A program made the position numbers and the translations under genes. From positions 92,402 to 156,401 of the forward strand of contig JBBPIG010000001.1 in NCBI GenBank assembly GCA_038040445.1: DNA of 64,000 nt. The letters are read 5' to 3'. The notes beneath the pieces are model-generated. The model saw only the letters and a program-made list of their open reading frames with translations, made no database searches and was not told the DNA's origin. This DNA is from Acidobacteriota bacterium (GTDB lineage Bacteria > Acidobacteriota > Blastocatellia > UBA7656). Every line of letters starts with the position of its first letter. Positions within the stretch are counted from its first letter, which is position 1. This document shows positions 45,924 to 54,751 of the stretch, piece by piece.

Positions 45924-47117
45924 CTAGAAAGCGGTTGCCGCCTCTTCGAGAACTAATTGAGCTTCCGCATACACGCCTTCGCCTGCCGATTCGGCTCTGG
46001 GCATATTGGCGCGGCCGCTCTTGAGGGCTGCCTCGGCTGCTTGTTCAATTTCCCGAGTCGCTCGCGCTTCAAGGCGGCGGAGCACTTCGGCATTGCCTTC
46101 ACGAAGCGCTTCAGTGCGCTCTAAGCGGCGCCCGCTTTCAAGGTCCAGCGTGCCCTCGATCAAATAAGTTTCGTAGACCCCAATCGGGTCTCGCTTGCCC
46201 CAATGTGAGAAAAGGGTCGAGTCAAAGGTTGCTCGCGCCTCGCGTTCGTCGTGCGTAGCGTGCCCGCCCATCCTGAACGTATCCGCAATCAGCAGAACCG
46301 GCCCTCGCCCGGCGCGGCACGCATCAGCGGCAAGCTTCGCCGCGGCGTAAGCGTCAAGTACGTTGTTGCCATCGAACGCGCCGCCTTCAACCCCGTACGC
46401 CGCGGGCCAATCCATGAACGAGCCTCGATGATGCTGGTCCAGCCTTGTGCCGAGCGCGACCTTGTTGTCCTGAATGATGACGATCATCGGAAGCCGCTGA
46501 ACCGCTGCGAAGTTCATGCTTTCGTGAAACACTCCGGACTTGGTTGAACCGTCGCCGATCCAGGTGAGAGCAACACGAGACTCATGTCTGAGCTTGAAGG
46601 TCAGCGCCACGCCCGCGGTAACCGCCATTATGTCTCCGACGTGGCTTATTGGGGCGAGCACGCCTCGCTTGAATTCTCCAATGTGAAGATCGCGGCCGCC
46701 ATTCGGTGAGTCGGCCGTGCCCAGATAGCCGCGTAACATATCGGCGACGGTCATCCCCATTTCGTGACAACCGCCGGCGTTGCGAATCATCGGGGCAATA
46801 AAGTCGGATGATAGTCCGTCGGGCGCGACCGAACGATCGAGCGCGTGGACCGGCCCTATTGTAGCCGCTTCCTCGCCGGTGCCGAGCCATGCCTTGGAGA
46901 TAACTCCTTGCTTTACCCATCGCTTCAGCGCGATGTCGTGGAGGCGATTGCGAACCAGACCTTCGTAAAGCGCAAGCAACTGACCCGGCTCCAAAGCTCT
47001 GATGATCGCACTTCGCTCCGAGTCTCGATCGATTGTTCGCGCGAAGCCGGCGACGACCTCGGGATCAGGCTTCCAGTCGATGTACTCGGGTGGATCGAAT
47101 GCCGGGTATCGGATCAT
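45924..47117 (-). CDS. Thiamine-diphosphate-dependent dehydrogenase E1 alpha subunit (pyruvate/branched-chain type)
   Basis: The alpha subunit of a 2-oxo acid dehydrogenase binds thiamine diphosphate. It shows LLALYEGLVRNRLHDIAL, GTGEEAATIGPVHAL, MRGYLGT-like YLGTADSPNGGRDLH, and the cofactor motif GDGSTKSGVFHESMNFA, followed by PMIVIIQDNKVAL. The C-terminus has TFRMGGHATHDE and a long helical tail. The matching beta subunit and the E2/E3 genes are not nearby on this stretch, so it must pair with one made elsewhere. Its relation to acetoin or branched-chain complexes is open. No ribosome-binding site is clear. Confidence 0.85.
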   Translation of the reverse strand: MIRYPAFDPPEYIDWKPDPEVVAGFARTIDRDSERSAIIRALEPGQLLALYEGLVRNRLHDIALKRWVKQGVISKAWLGTGEEAATIGPVHALDRSVAPDGLSSDFIAPMIRNAGGCHEMGMTVADMLRGYLGTADSPNGGRDLHIGEFKRGVLAPISHVGDIMAVTAGVALTFKLRHESRVALTWIGDGSTKSGVFHESMNFAAVQRLPMIVIIQDNKVALGTRLDQHHRGSFMDWPAAYGVEGGAFDGNNVLDAYAAAKLAADACRAGRGPVLLIADTFRMGGHATHDEREARATFDSTLFSHWGKRDPIGVYETYLIEGTLDLESGRRLERTEALREGNAEVLRRLEARATREIEQAAEAALKSGRANMPRAESAGEGVYAEAQLVLEEAATAF

Positions 47118-47119
47118 AG

Positions 47120-47270
47120 AAAATGGTTTCGGGTTCAGGGTTCAGGGTCCCGGGTTCAGAGTTTCCGTTGATATGTCGACCATTCTCGACTGTCGAACTG
47201 CACGCTCGGGACTCTGAACCCGGAACTCTGAACCCTGAACTCGGAAACCCGAACCCTGAACCCTGAACTA
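47120..47270. repeat. GGGTTCAGGGTT repeat array with inverted copies
   Basis: Several copies of GGGTTCAGGGTTCAGGG on one side (47127-47165) are mirrored by CCCTGAACCCTGAAC on the other (47205-47270), giving a large imperfect hairpin. It fills the gap between the RlpA-like gene and the E1 alpha gene and reaches the stop of the RlpA-like gene. Confidence 0.75.
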
Positions 47271-47837
47271 TTGTAATCCTAGCGGCAACTTTGGGTCTGC
47301 CAGTGCGATGTCTACTTCGTCGCCAACTTCTACCCCAAGAGCTTCGGCGGCGCCCGGCGAGATGCTTATGTCGAGCCCGGTGTTTTCGTGCGGTCCGTAG
47401 TCCACCGCGCGAACGACAACGGCGTTGCCGTTCTTCGCATTGGTCACCAGCAGCTTCTTGTTTGCCCACCAGCGCTTCACTTCTTCGGGAGTCAGGTGCT
47501 CGACGTGATAGTTCCAACGCATCGCACAATAGAAGCTCTTAGGGTTGAGGCTGCGCACTCGCTCGTAAACTCCGTGCGGACCGGTTGGCAGCGCAAGCTT
47601 ATCCTCGGGCTTCACGCCGCGATCCTTAGGCCCGCCAAATACGCCAGCCTTCCCATGAAGGGCTGGCAACTGGGGCTGCTCGTCAACGGCTGGAGCTTTT
47701 GGCGCTGAAGCCTCGGCAGCCGGTTGAATCGGACCCTTGGGCTCGCTTGATTCGCTTTCCGTGCTCTTGGTTGATGTGGCTTTGCGACCTGACTTGGTCA
47801 CGGTCCCTTTCTTTGAGCCGGCTTTCGCCTCTTTCAT
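47268..47837 (-). CDS. RlpA-like double-psi beta-barrel protein with a disordered N-terminus
   Basis: The C-terminal half (residues about 105-185) matches the RlpA-like double-psi beta-barrel: FYCAMRWNYH, LLVTNAKNGNAVVVRAVDYG then GPHENTGLDISISPGAAEAL and GVEVGDEVDI. The GPxxxxGxDxSxxAAxALG pattern is the family core. The first 85 residues are Lys/Ser/Thr/Pro-rich and have no signal peptide, unlike normal secreted RlpA. AAAGGAG precedes the ATG. Either a cytoplasmic or non-classical role, or a mis-set start, could explain the missing signal; no start further upstream is obvious. Confidence 0.75.
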   Translation of the reverse strand: MKEAKAGSKKGTVTKSGRKATSTKSTESESSEPKGPIQPAAEASAPKAPAVDEQPQLPALHGKAGVFGGPKDRGVKPEDKLALPTGPHGVYERVRSLNPKSFYCAMRWNYHVEHLTPEEVKRWWANKKLLVTNAKNGNAVVVRAVDYGPHENTGLDISISPGAAEALGVEVGDEVDIALADPKLPLGLQ

Positions 47838-47967
47838 ACCATCTCCTTTGTGTCTGCGTTGAGAAGTGCAAGTGCCTGTCGCGCCACGAAGATTAATTAT
47901 ACACGGCTGGCGTGATCAGTCATGCGCGCGAATCGACCCGAAGGCGCGAGTGCTGAGGCATTCGATT

Positions 47968-49254
47968 CTAGCGCTTCACCACAACCTGACCGCCCTTCAT
48001 TACGAAAACCGCGTGCTCGAGAAGCGTCACGTCAGCGGTGGGATCGCCGTTGACCGCGATGATGTCCGCGAAGCGTCCAGGCTCTATTGCGCCCACACGG
48101 TCGGACCAGCCCAGCAAATCCGCGGCGTTGACAGTAGCCGCCTGTATTGACTGCATTGGGGTCAGACCGAGCTTCACCATCACAGCAAATTCGCGAGCGT
48201 TCAGGCCGTGGGGATAAACCGCCGCATCGGTTCCGAAGGCGACCTTCACTCCGGCCTTGAATGCGCGAGCAATGTTTTGCCGAGCCGCCGGCATGACGAC
48301 TTTAGCCTTCTCGACCATGAATTCGGGCACGCCAATCCGCTGATAGTTCTCCATAAACCAATCGCCAAGGTAGATCGTCGGCACAAGGTAGGTACCTTTC
48401 TCTTTCATAAGACGCATAGCGTCGTCATCGATGAACGATGCGTGCTCGATGGAATCGACGCCGGCCATCACTGCTTGTTTTATTCCGGCCGCGCCGTGCG
48501 CGTGAGCGGCGACCTTGCGGCCGAGGCGGTGAGCTTCAGCGACGACCGCGCGAATCTCGTCGTCGTTGAACTGAGTTGCCTCGGGAGAATCACCTTTGGA
48601 CAGGACCCCGCCGCTCGCGCATATCTTGATGCAGTCGGCGCCGTACTTGGCGATCTCTCTGGTCTTCGCCATCAGCGCCGGTACGCCATCGGCTACGCCG
48701 TCGGCTTTGTGATGAAATTCGGGGGCGAGCAGGCTTTCGTCGCAGTGGCCTCCGGTGACTCCAATGGCAGGCCCCGAAGCATCGATCCGCGGACCCGGTA
48801 TGTCGCCCGCGTTGATTGCATCTCGCAGAGCTATGTCGGAATAGCCGTTCGCACCGACGTTGCGCACTGTCGTGAAACCGGCTTCCAGAGTCAGTCTCGC
48901 ATTCTTCGCCCCGTAGAGAGCTTCGCGCGGCGTTGATATCCCCAACGATGAATAGCCCATGTGTGAAGGGTCGAAAGTCAGATGGGTATGGCAATCGATC
49001 AACCCGGGAAGCACGGTAGCGTTAGACAGATCGATCACCCGAGCGCCGGCTGGCGCCTGAACCGACTGAGCTGGGCCAACCTGCTTTATCCTATCACCCT
49101 CGATGAGAATGGCCTGATCGGTCAACACGCGGCCCGCGCGGACGTCGATGAGCCGCCCTGCTTTGATGAGCACGATCTCTTTAGCCGGAGACTGCGCATG
49201 GAACGCGGCAGGAAATAGCATGAGTGCTACGAGTGTCGATAATGTTTTTTGCAT
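47968..49254 (-). CDS. Secreted amidohydrolase (imidazolonepropionase/prolidase-like)
   Basis: A signal peptide ([15 protein letters not shown]) precedes a metal-dependent amidohydrolase. Metal ligands are HTH in [11 protein letters not shown], the Lys in [12 protein letters not shown], His in [11 protein letters not shown] and [10 protein letters not shown], and the catalytic Asp in [13 protein letters not shown]. Relatives with this exact layout cut Xaa-Pro dipeptides or N-acyl amino acids. GGAGG lies before the ATG. The protein is 428 residues and ends with a beta-strand pair [12 protein letters not shown]. Confidence 0.92.
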   Translation of the reverse strand: MQKTLSTLVALMLFPAAFHAQSPAKEIVLIKAGRLIDVRAGRVLTDQAILIEGDRIKQVGPAQSVQAPAGARVIDLSNATVLPGLIDCHTHLTFDPSHMGYSSLGISTPREALYGAKNARLTLEAGFTTVRNVGANGYSDIALRDAINAGDIPGPRIDASGPAIGVTGGHCDESLLAPEFHHKADGVADGVPALMAKTREIAKYGADCIKICASGGVLSKGDSPEATQFNDDEIRAVVAEAHRLGRKVAAHAHGAAGIKQAVMAGVDSIEHASFIDDDAMRLMKEKGTYLVPTIYLGDWFMENYQRIGVPEFMVEKAKVVMPAARQNIARAFKAGVKVAFGTDAAVYPHGLNAREFAVMVKLGLTPMQSIQAATVNAADLLGWSDRVGAIEPGRFADIIAVNGDPTADVTLLEHAVFVMKGGQVVVKR

Positions 49255-49277
49255 CTTTCAAGTCCTCCGGAAAAGAG

Positions 49278-49345
49278 GGAGTTCAGGCTTTAGCTTGGTC
49301 GTACGTTTATCGAGCATGGTACTACCAGGCTAAAGCCTGAACTCC
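49278..49345. repeat. Intergenic inverted repeat, GGAGTTCAGGCTTTAGC type
   Basis: The arms 49278-49294 and 49329-49345 are perfect over 17 bases, and pairing continues loosely inwards. It is a looser relative of the GTTCAGAGTTC family. It lies between the amidohydrolase gene and the uracil-DNA glycosylase gene on the same strand. Confidence 0.8.
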
Positions 49346-49353
49346 ACGCTCTT

Positions 49354-50049
49354 TTAGGCATCAATCAGCTCGCGCGTCCGGGTGAACACTCGATCAAACA
49401 TTGGTTCGGTTAGCTTCCCGGTGAACGTGTTCTGCTGGCTCGGATGAAACGAGGCTATGAGCGCCATTCCGTGCTGCAGTTGGCACTCGGCTCCGTATTG
49501 GAACTTAGGCCGGCGCGAAACGGGCTGCTCCAACCCGACCGAAGCAATCGCCACGTCGAATGCCAATCGTCCCAGCGCCACAATCACGCGAACCCGCCCG
49601 AGCAATTCAAGCTCTCTCAGCAAGTATGGTCTGCAGTTGGCAATCTCCTGAGGCAGAGGTTTGTTTTGCGGAGGCGCGCATCGAACCGCCGCGGTCACAT
49701 AACAGTCCCGCAACCGAAGCCCATCATGGCGATCAACCGATGTCGGTTGATTCGCGAAACCCGCTTTGTGCAGCGCGCGAAAGAGCCAGTCGCCGCTTCG
49801 ATCCCCGGTGAATAGGCGCCCGGTGCGATTGCCTCCGTGAGCCGCGGGCGCGAGACCAATCACGAGCAATCGCGCACGAGGATCGCCGAAGCTCGGGACC
49901 GGCCTGGCCCAATAGCCGTGATCGGCAAAGCGGCGAACCTTCTCGCGGCCGACTCTCTCGCGCCATTCGACCAGCCGCGGGCAGAGCCGGCACGCGACTA
50001 TGCATTCTTGCAACGAAACCAGCGAGTCTGATGTGAGAGCAGCCAGCAT
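49354..50049 (-). CDS. Uracil-DNA glycosylase, type 5 (UdgB)
   Basis: UdgB removes uracil and other deaminated bases from DNA. The N-terminal Cys cluster for a 4Fe-4S centre opens CIVACRLCPRL, with further Cys in DCYVTAAVRCAPP and NCRPY. Motif A is GLAPAAHGGNRTGRLFTGD and the C-terminal motif is ASFHPSQQNTF. The chosen start is the ATG at 50049, with GGAAG upstream; TTG and GTG starts a few codons earlier would overlap the bicupin stop. Confidence 0.88.
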   Translation of the reverse strand: MLAALTSDSLVSLQECIVACRLCPRLVEWRERVGREKVRRFADHGYWARPVPSFGDPRARLLVIGLAPAAHGGNRTGRLFTGDRSGDWLFRALHKAGFANQPTSVDRHDGLRLRDCYVTAAVRCAPPQNKPLPQEIANCRPYLLRELELLGRVRVIVALGRLAFDVAIASVGLEQPVSRRPKFQYGAECQLQHGMALIASFHPSQQNTFTGKLTEPMFDRVFTRTRELIDA

Positions 50050-50057
50050 TTTGTTGG

Positions 50058-50726
50058 TCACTTCCAATCGATGCCCACAGCTTCGAACCTCGTCTTGCCG
50101 ATGTTCTTGATTGAGTGAGTGACCGGCGCCGCGCGCCAGCGGAAGTCGCCAGGCTTATACTCGATCGTCTGTGGCTCTTGTCCCGGCGACCGTACGAGTA
50201 CCTTGGCCGGCGAGATAAACACGCTCAGCGCCGAGAGATTGTGAGTGTGCATGTTTGTGGACTCGCCAGGGTCGAGTATCAAGCGCTCGACGCGTACGCG
50301 CTCGTTGTCGAGCACGATCGAGTGGCCGGGTAAGGTGTCGGGCGTTGAGGCTCCGGCCGGACCCGGCGAGCCGAGGATCTCGATCGTAATGTTCCGAAAC
50401 CGAAAAATGGAGGGATTGCTCACACGATGAGTGACGGGGCCCTTTGTGAACCGGACCTCGCCGTCCTTCAGGCTGAGCTCGACCGGCTGACTGCCCATCA
50501 CTTCGGCGTCCAAGCCGGCGTCGCCGATTGTGACGAATGCGTAGTCGTTCGCGTGAATGTGAAATAGAGTCGCGTCACCCGGCGCAACGAAAACGTCGAA
50601 GACTCGCACGTACTCGTTCTCAAATTTCAGATGATGCCGTGGTTCGCTGGCAACAGGCACCGGAGATTGAACAGTGGATGAGAACAGTCCGAGAAACGAC
50701 AGCGCGGCGGCTACGATCAGTCGCAT
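50058..50726 (-). CDS. Secreted bicupin-type protein
   Basis: A signal peptide (IVAAALSFLGLFSSTVQS) leads to two cupin domains of about 95 residues. The first has VFVAPGDATLFHIHANDY with a His-x-His metal pair; the second has LILDPGESTNMHTHNLSALS. Both end in a PxTHxxxN stretch (GPVTHRVSN and APVTHSIKNIG). AAGGAGG precedes the ATG. The stop lies just before the UdgB start. Substrate and metal are unknown. Confidence 0.82.
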   Translation of the reverse strand: MRLIVAAALSFLGLFSSTVQSPVPVASEPRHHLKFENEYVRVFDVFVAPGDATLFHIHANDYAFVTIGDAGLDAEVMGSQPVELSLKDGEVRFTKGPVTHRVSNPSIFRFRNITIEILGSPGPAGASTPDTLPGHSIVLDNERVRVERLILDPGESTNMHTHNLSALSVFISPAKVLVRSPGQEPQTIEYKPGDFRWRAAPVTHSIKNIGKTRFEAVGIDWK

Positions 50727-50969
50727 CGGCGCACCTCCTTTTCAGTCGAGAGCAATGTATAGCGCACGGTTTGCGGCGGCTGCAAGGAAAACGTTGCATC
50801 GTCCTTTGGCAAGAATGGAAGCTCAGGGGTGCGCTCAGGTTTTCGCGCATACCCACACGCGCCAGCGGTGGGTATGCGCGAAAACGTGACGCGCAGCCTA
50901 AGCTCAACCGGCGCTTGGTGAACGGAGCGAAGTCAAGTTACTGTATGTCTGAATCGTGCATCGCGCGAT

Positions 50970-51788
50970 GTGGATGAGGAACGCTTGCTATTCGTAACCA
51001 TTGATGAATCGCCATTGGCTCCCGGGATCGGAGTTGTAGAGATTCACTACCGCGAGTTAGGCTCGGGTGTGCCGCTGGTGTTTCTGCACGGCGGCTGGGG
51101 CTACGAGATTTACCCTTTCGATCGGCAAATCGAAGCGTTCGGCGATCGCTACAGGATTCTGATACCCGATCGCACCGGATACGGCCGGTCGCTGCGCATA
51201 CAGCATCTTCCCGCTGACTTTCACGCGCGCGCCGCAATCGAGACGATGCGCTTGCTTGATGCGCTTCACATTGAGCGCTCGGTCTTGTGGGGACACAGCG
51301 ATGGGGCTGTGATAGCGGCGCTGATGGGTCTCGCTGCGCCCGATCGAGTCTCAGGGTTGATTCTTGAAGCGTTTCATTTCTACCGAGTGAAGCCCGGTTC
51401 ACGAGAGTTCTTTGAGGTGATGGCAGGCGACCCTGGCCTGCTGGGCGAGCGAGTTGCGACGACGCTGGCTCGTGACCACGGCGAAGACCATTGGCGAAAG
51501 CTGATCGTGATCAATGGAAGTGCATGGTTGCGGATTGCGGATGAAGCAACTGGCGATAAGCAAGATCTGTATGAAGGCAAGTTGTCCCAGCTTCGAGCGC
51601 CGACGCTTTTCATTCACGGCTCTCGCGATCCGCGCACTGAGCCGGGAGAGATCAACGCGTTGCGGGCTCAACTGCCCAACGCGAGGATGGAGATCATCGA
51701 AGGCGGCGGGCACAGCCCTCATAGTGAGAGCGCTTCGGCAGCGGAGAGCAATCGAGTGGCGACTGAGTTTCTAGCGTCGATTGCCTGA
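50970..51788 (+). CDS. Alpha/beta hydrolase
   Basis: The 272-residue protein has the alpha/beta-hydrolase fold: oxyanion region VFLHGGWG, strand and nucleophile elbow VLWGHSDGAVIAAL (Ser in GHSDG), the acidic residue in IHGSRDPRTEPGE and the His in IEGGGHSPH. There is no signal peptide. The GTG start at 50970 is used. Substrate is unknown; esterase, haloperoxidase or dienelactone hydrolase types share these motifs. Confidence 0.9.
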   Translation: MDEERLLFVTIDESPLAPGIGVVEIHYRELGSGVPLVFLHGGWGYEIYPFDRQIEAFGDRYRILIPDRTGYGRSLRIQHLPADFHARAAIETMRLLDALHIERSVLWGHSDGAVIAALMGLAAPDRVSGLILEAFHFYRVKPGSREFFEVMAGDPGLLGERVATTLARDHGEDHWRKLIVINGSAWLRIADEATGDKQDLYEGKLSQLRAPTLFIHGSRDPRTEPGEINALRAQLPNARMEIIEGGGHSPHSESASAAESNRVATEFLASIA

Positions 51789-51810
51789 AGAGCGCTGGAG
51801 GACAACAAGA

Positions 51811-51897
51811 AATAGACCGCGGATAAGGCAGATGCGACGGATGGGTTCTTGTCAGATCGGCGGGAATCGGTCGCATCCGTCCGATCCGCGGTCTATT
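51811..51897. repeat. Intergenic inverted repeat, AATAGACCGCGGAT
   Basis: The arms 51811-51824 and 51884-51897 are perfect over 14 bases, with more pairing inside (GCGACGGATG with CATCCGTC). It fills the convergent gap between the alpha/beta hydrolase and molybdoenzyme genes. Confidence 0.8.
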
Positions 51898-51989
51898 CAA
51901 TCTTAGCCACGGAATGTGTTCCTCATTTTTGATTGATGATTCGTGGCTCTTTAACTCCAAGGCGCGAAGCCGCAAAGCCGCCAAGGGGA

Positions 51990-54230
51990 CTAGCTTATTC
52001 GCTCGATCTCGACTTCAGTGTTGAAGTCCGGCATTCCGCACTCAGGATCCGACACGCCGCGTTCAATCAAGACGTTCCCTTCGGGCCAGTGAACTTGCAG
52101 GTTGCCCGGTGCAATCGCCGCAATCAGGCAACGGCCTCGAAGCTGCCCCGCCGTGCTGGTCAACAAGACTTCGTCGCCGTCCGCGACTCCGATTCGGCCG
52201 GCGTCTTCTTTACTCATCAGCACATCTTCACGGCGCGCGCCGGTGAGCGGGTCGCGGTTCTTATGCACCATGCTGTTGAACTGCTTTCCGCGACGCGTTG
52301 AAAGCCTCAACTTTGTGGTGGTGACTTCTTTTTCGACCTTGATGACGGAAAACCTGGCGCGCCCGTCGAGCGTCGGAAAGTGAGTGACCGAGCGGCCCTC
52401 CGCGGTTGGTGTTTCGCATAAGCGCTCGCCGCCCCATTGAACCTGGTCACCAGCTTTGTTCAGATGCTGAATGCCTTCGTATGCCGGGACTGCTCGGGCA
52501 AGTTCGTTGCGAATCGCTTGCGCGTCGTCGAAGTGCATCAGGTGAGCGAGGCCGGGCCGCGCGCGTTCGGCGATCATCATTGGAATTTCCCATTCCGGCA
52601 GCGACTCGCCGATTCTCCGGCCGGGAATCTCCGGGCTGAACAGTATGCGCCGCTCGGTAGATGTTTCAGTTCCTCCTCCGCGCTGTTCGTAGCGAGTCTG
52701 CGCCGGTAGCAGCACGACTGTGTCGGCCGGTTCAACCATCATCTGCGGACTGAGCACGATGTCCTGGTGCACTCGCAGCGGGATTCGCTCAACCGCCTCG
52801 CGCACGTAGCCGGGTTCGGGCAAGGTCTCGAGAAAGTTGCCGCCGACTTGATACAGCACGTCGAGCTTGCCTTCGTGCGCCGCATCGATCATCTCGACAG
52901 CATTCAGTCCTCGCGAGGCTGATACGTCAAAGCCCCACAGCTCAGAGAACCGCTTCGCGCCGTCAGCGTCAACTGCGGCGCCGCCGGGAAACTGATTTGG
53001 CACTGCTCCCACCTCGGCACCGCCCTGGACTCCGGAGTGACCCCGTATCGGCATGAGTCCGCACTTCTCGCGCCCGACAAACCCGCGCGCAAGCGCAAGG
53101 TCTACAATTGCACGCACGTTGGCGACTCCGTCTCGATGTTGTGTGATTCCCATCGACCACACGAACACCGCGGTCTTTGCCTCGGCGAGCATCCTGGCGA
53201 ACCGCAGCATCTCTTCTCGAGTCGAGCCCGAAGCTGGTTCGAGCAGTTCCCACGAATAGTCACGCAGGGCGGCTTTTAAGTCGTCGAATTCCGCGGTCTG
53301 TTCGGCGATGAATGCCTCATCGGTCCAGCCCTGGTCAATCAAGTGCTTGATGACTCCCGCCATGAACGCTTTGTCGCCGCCGGTGTGTACCTGAAAGAAC
53401 GCGTCGGCGATTCGAGTCCCGAAAAGCGCGCTCTCGACAACGGATGGGATCCAATATCGCTCGAGCCCCGGCTCGCGATAGGGGTTGATGACAGCTACGC
53501 GGGTTCCCAGCTTCTTGGCGTGATAGATGTACTTGGTTGTGACCGGTTGATTGTTAGGCGTGTTGCTGCCAAAGAGCACCAGCAGGTCGGTGCCGATCCA
53601 GTCCTTATACGAACAGGTTGAAGCCGAAACGCCAAGCGCTTGTTTCAGCGCTACTGTTGAAGGCGCGTGGCAGATTCGCGACGAGTTATCGACGTTGTTC
53701 GTGCCTAAAAAGCGCGCCGCTTTTTGCGCGACGTAGTAGGCTTCGTTGGTAAGCCCGCGCGAAGTGAGATAGAAAGCCAGCCGATCCGGTTCGGTGCGGT
53801 CGATACGCGCCGCAATAACGCTGATGGCTTCGTCCCAGGTCACCCGCGTAAAGCTCGGCTCGCCGCGCCGTCGAATCATGGGATAAGGCAAACGGCCAAG
53901 CTCGCGCAGCTCCGCGCCGGACATTCGAGCAAGCTTTCCTGCATCTTCGAAGCTCCTCACGTCGAGCGCGGGCATCGTGTTGAGCCGCATTAGATCGAGC
54001 CTGATCATGCACAGATGAACGCCGTCCATCGTGAAGTCGTGTATCCCGGTTGTTCCAAGCGCACACCCGTCACACACACCCTTAGTCAGAATGCGCAGCG
54101 CAAACGGCAGCTCATCACGATTGCGCCAGACCGTTTTCAGAATCTCGGCGTAGTGATTGGGCTTTACCTGACCGATCCCGTTAGGCATCAGGCTTACCCA
54201 GGTCTTACTGTTCCATTTCGGCTTGGCCAT
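51990..54230 (-). CDS. FdhF/YdeP family molybdopterin oxidoreductase
   Basis: This 746-residue protein has the three-domain molybdopterin oxidoreductase layout of formate-dehydrogenase relatives: [40 protein letters not shown] with the likely metal-ligand Cys, [56 protein letters not shown] and the C-terminal [12 protein letters not shown]. The N-terminal Cys box is only [10 protein letters not shown], with one further Cys, so the usual 4Fe-4S site is incomplete, as in YdeP-type proteins. It is probably not a classical formate dehydrogenase. The substrate is unknown. No accessory gene is adjacent. Confidence 0.87.
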   Translation of the reverse strand: MAKPKWNSKTWVSLMPNGIGQVKPNHYAEILKTVWRNRDELPFALRILTKGVCDGCALGTTGIHDFTMDGVHLCMIRLDLMRLNTMPALDVRSFEDAGKLARMSGAELRELGRLPYPMIRRRGEPSFTRVTWDEAISVIAARIDRTEPDRLAFYLTSRGLTNEAYYVAQKAARFLGTNNVDNSSRICHAPSTVALKQALGVSASTCSYKDWIGTDLLVLFGSNTPNNQPVTTKYIYHAKKLGTRVAVINPYREPGLERYWIPSVVESALFGTRIADAFFQVHTGGDKAFMAGVIKHLIDQGWTDEAFIAEQTAEFDDLKAALRDYSWELLEPASGSTREEMLRFARMLAEAKTAVFVWSMGITQHRDGVANVRAIVDLALARGFVGREKCGLMPIRGHSGVQGGAEVGAVPNQFPGGAAVDADGAKRFSELWGFDVSASRGLNAVEMIDAAHEGKLDVLYQVGGNFLETLPEPGYVREAVERIPLRVHQDIVLSPQMMVEPADTVVLLPAQTRYEQRGGGTETSTERRILFSPEIPGRRIGESLPEWEIPMMIAERARPGLAHLMHFDDAQAIRNELARAVPAYEGIQHLNKAGDQVQWGGERLCETPTAEGRSVTHFPTLDGRARFSVIKVEKEVTTTKLRLSTRRGKQFNSMVHKNRDPLTGARREDVLMSKEDAGRIGVADGDEVLLTSTAGQLRGRCLIAAIAPGNLQVHWPEGNVLIERGVSDPECGMPDFNTEVEIERIS

Positions 54231-54751
54231 TGAATCTCACACACGCGAGAGGCTCGCTCCGAGTAACGCGACGGCACACGCCCGGTCATTTCATAGAATC
54301 CTCGGTTGAAAAGCAAGCAGCTTTTTCGCTATTGACCGCGTGCGGTGAATGCCTTCAACCAATGTGACCGAACGTTGACTAGCGCGTTCCGGCGTCTCGA
54401 ATCTATCAGAACCTCACATGTGATTGCAGGCCGAAGCGTTAGAACGGACGTCGGCAACGTGAGGCGGCTGGTGGCACCCAGCTTGCAATTCGATATTGCG
54501 ACGCGATTGAGCGCGCACGGATTTGAGAGTCGATACGCGAGCTCACTATCTGGACGGCCCCTAAGATCACTGGCATCATGGCAACCCTTTACTTCGGCCC
54601 GCCGCCCCGGCGGGCTTTTTTCTTTTGGATTCCCGCTCGAACCGCCAGTTGTGCCCGATAGAGAATTGCGCGACAATCAACGGTCAAGGCAAAAGACGGT
54701 CTAGTACCAGGCCAATTGAGGTTTGTCGAACAATTCAAAGGAGAGCCTGCG
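54231..54751. other. Divergent gap holding an orphan intrinsic terminator
   Basis: Between the molybdoenzyme gene and the cyclophilin gene I see no convincing protein gene; short frames lack recognisable products and ribosome-binding sites. A strong plus-strand terminator at 54597-54621 suggests that a short RNA is transcribed and ended here. The 250 bases before it hold further small inverted pairs. Confidence 0.5.
54597..54621 (+). terminator. Rho-independent terminator without an upstream gene
   Basis: GCCCGCC pairs with GGCGGGC across a five-base loop, and six T follow directly, then C and TTTT. On the minus strand no T-run follows, so it works for plus-strand transcription. No plus-strand gene ends upstream, so it may close a small RNA or act as an attenuator in the leader of the cyclophilin gene, whose start lies about 130 bases on. 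Confidence 0.75.

Noticed and set aside
54345-54704. 119-residue plus-strand frame in the divergent gap
   Set aside because: It runs straight through the intrinsic terminator and has no recognisable product or ribosome-binding site.
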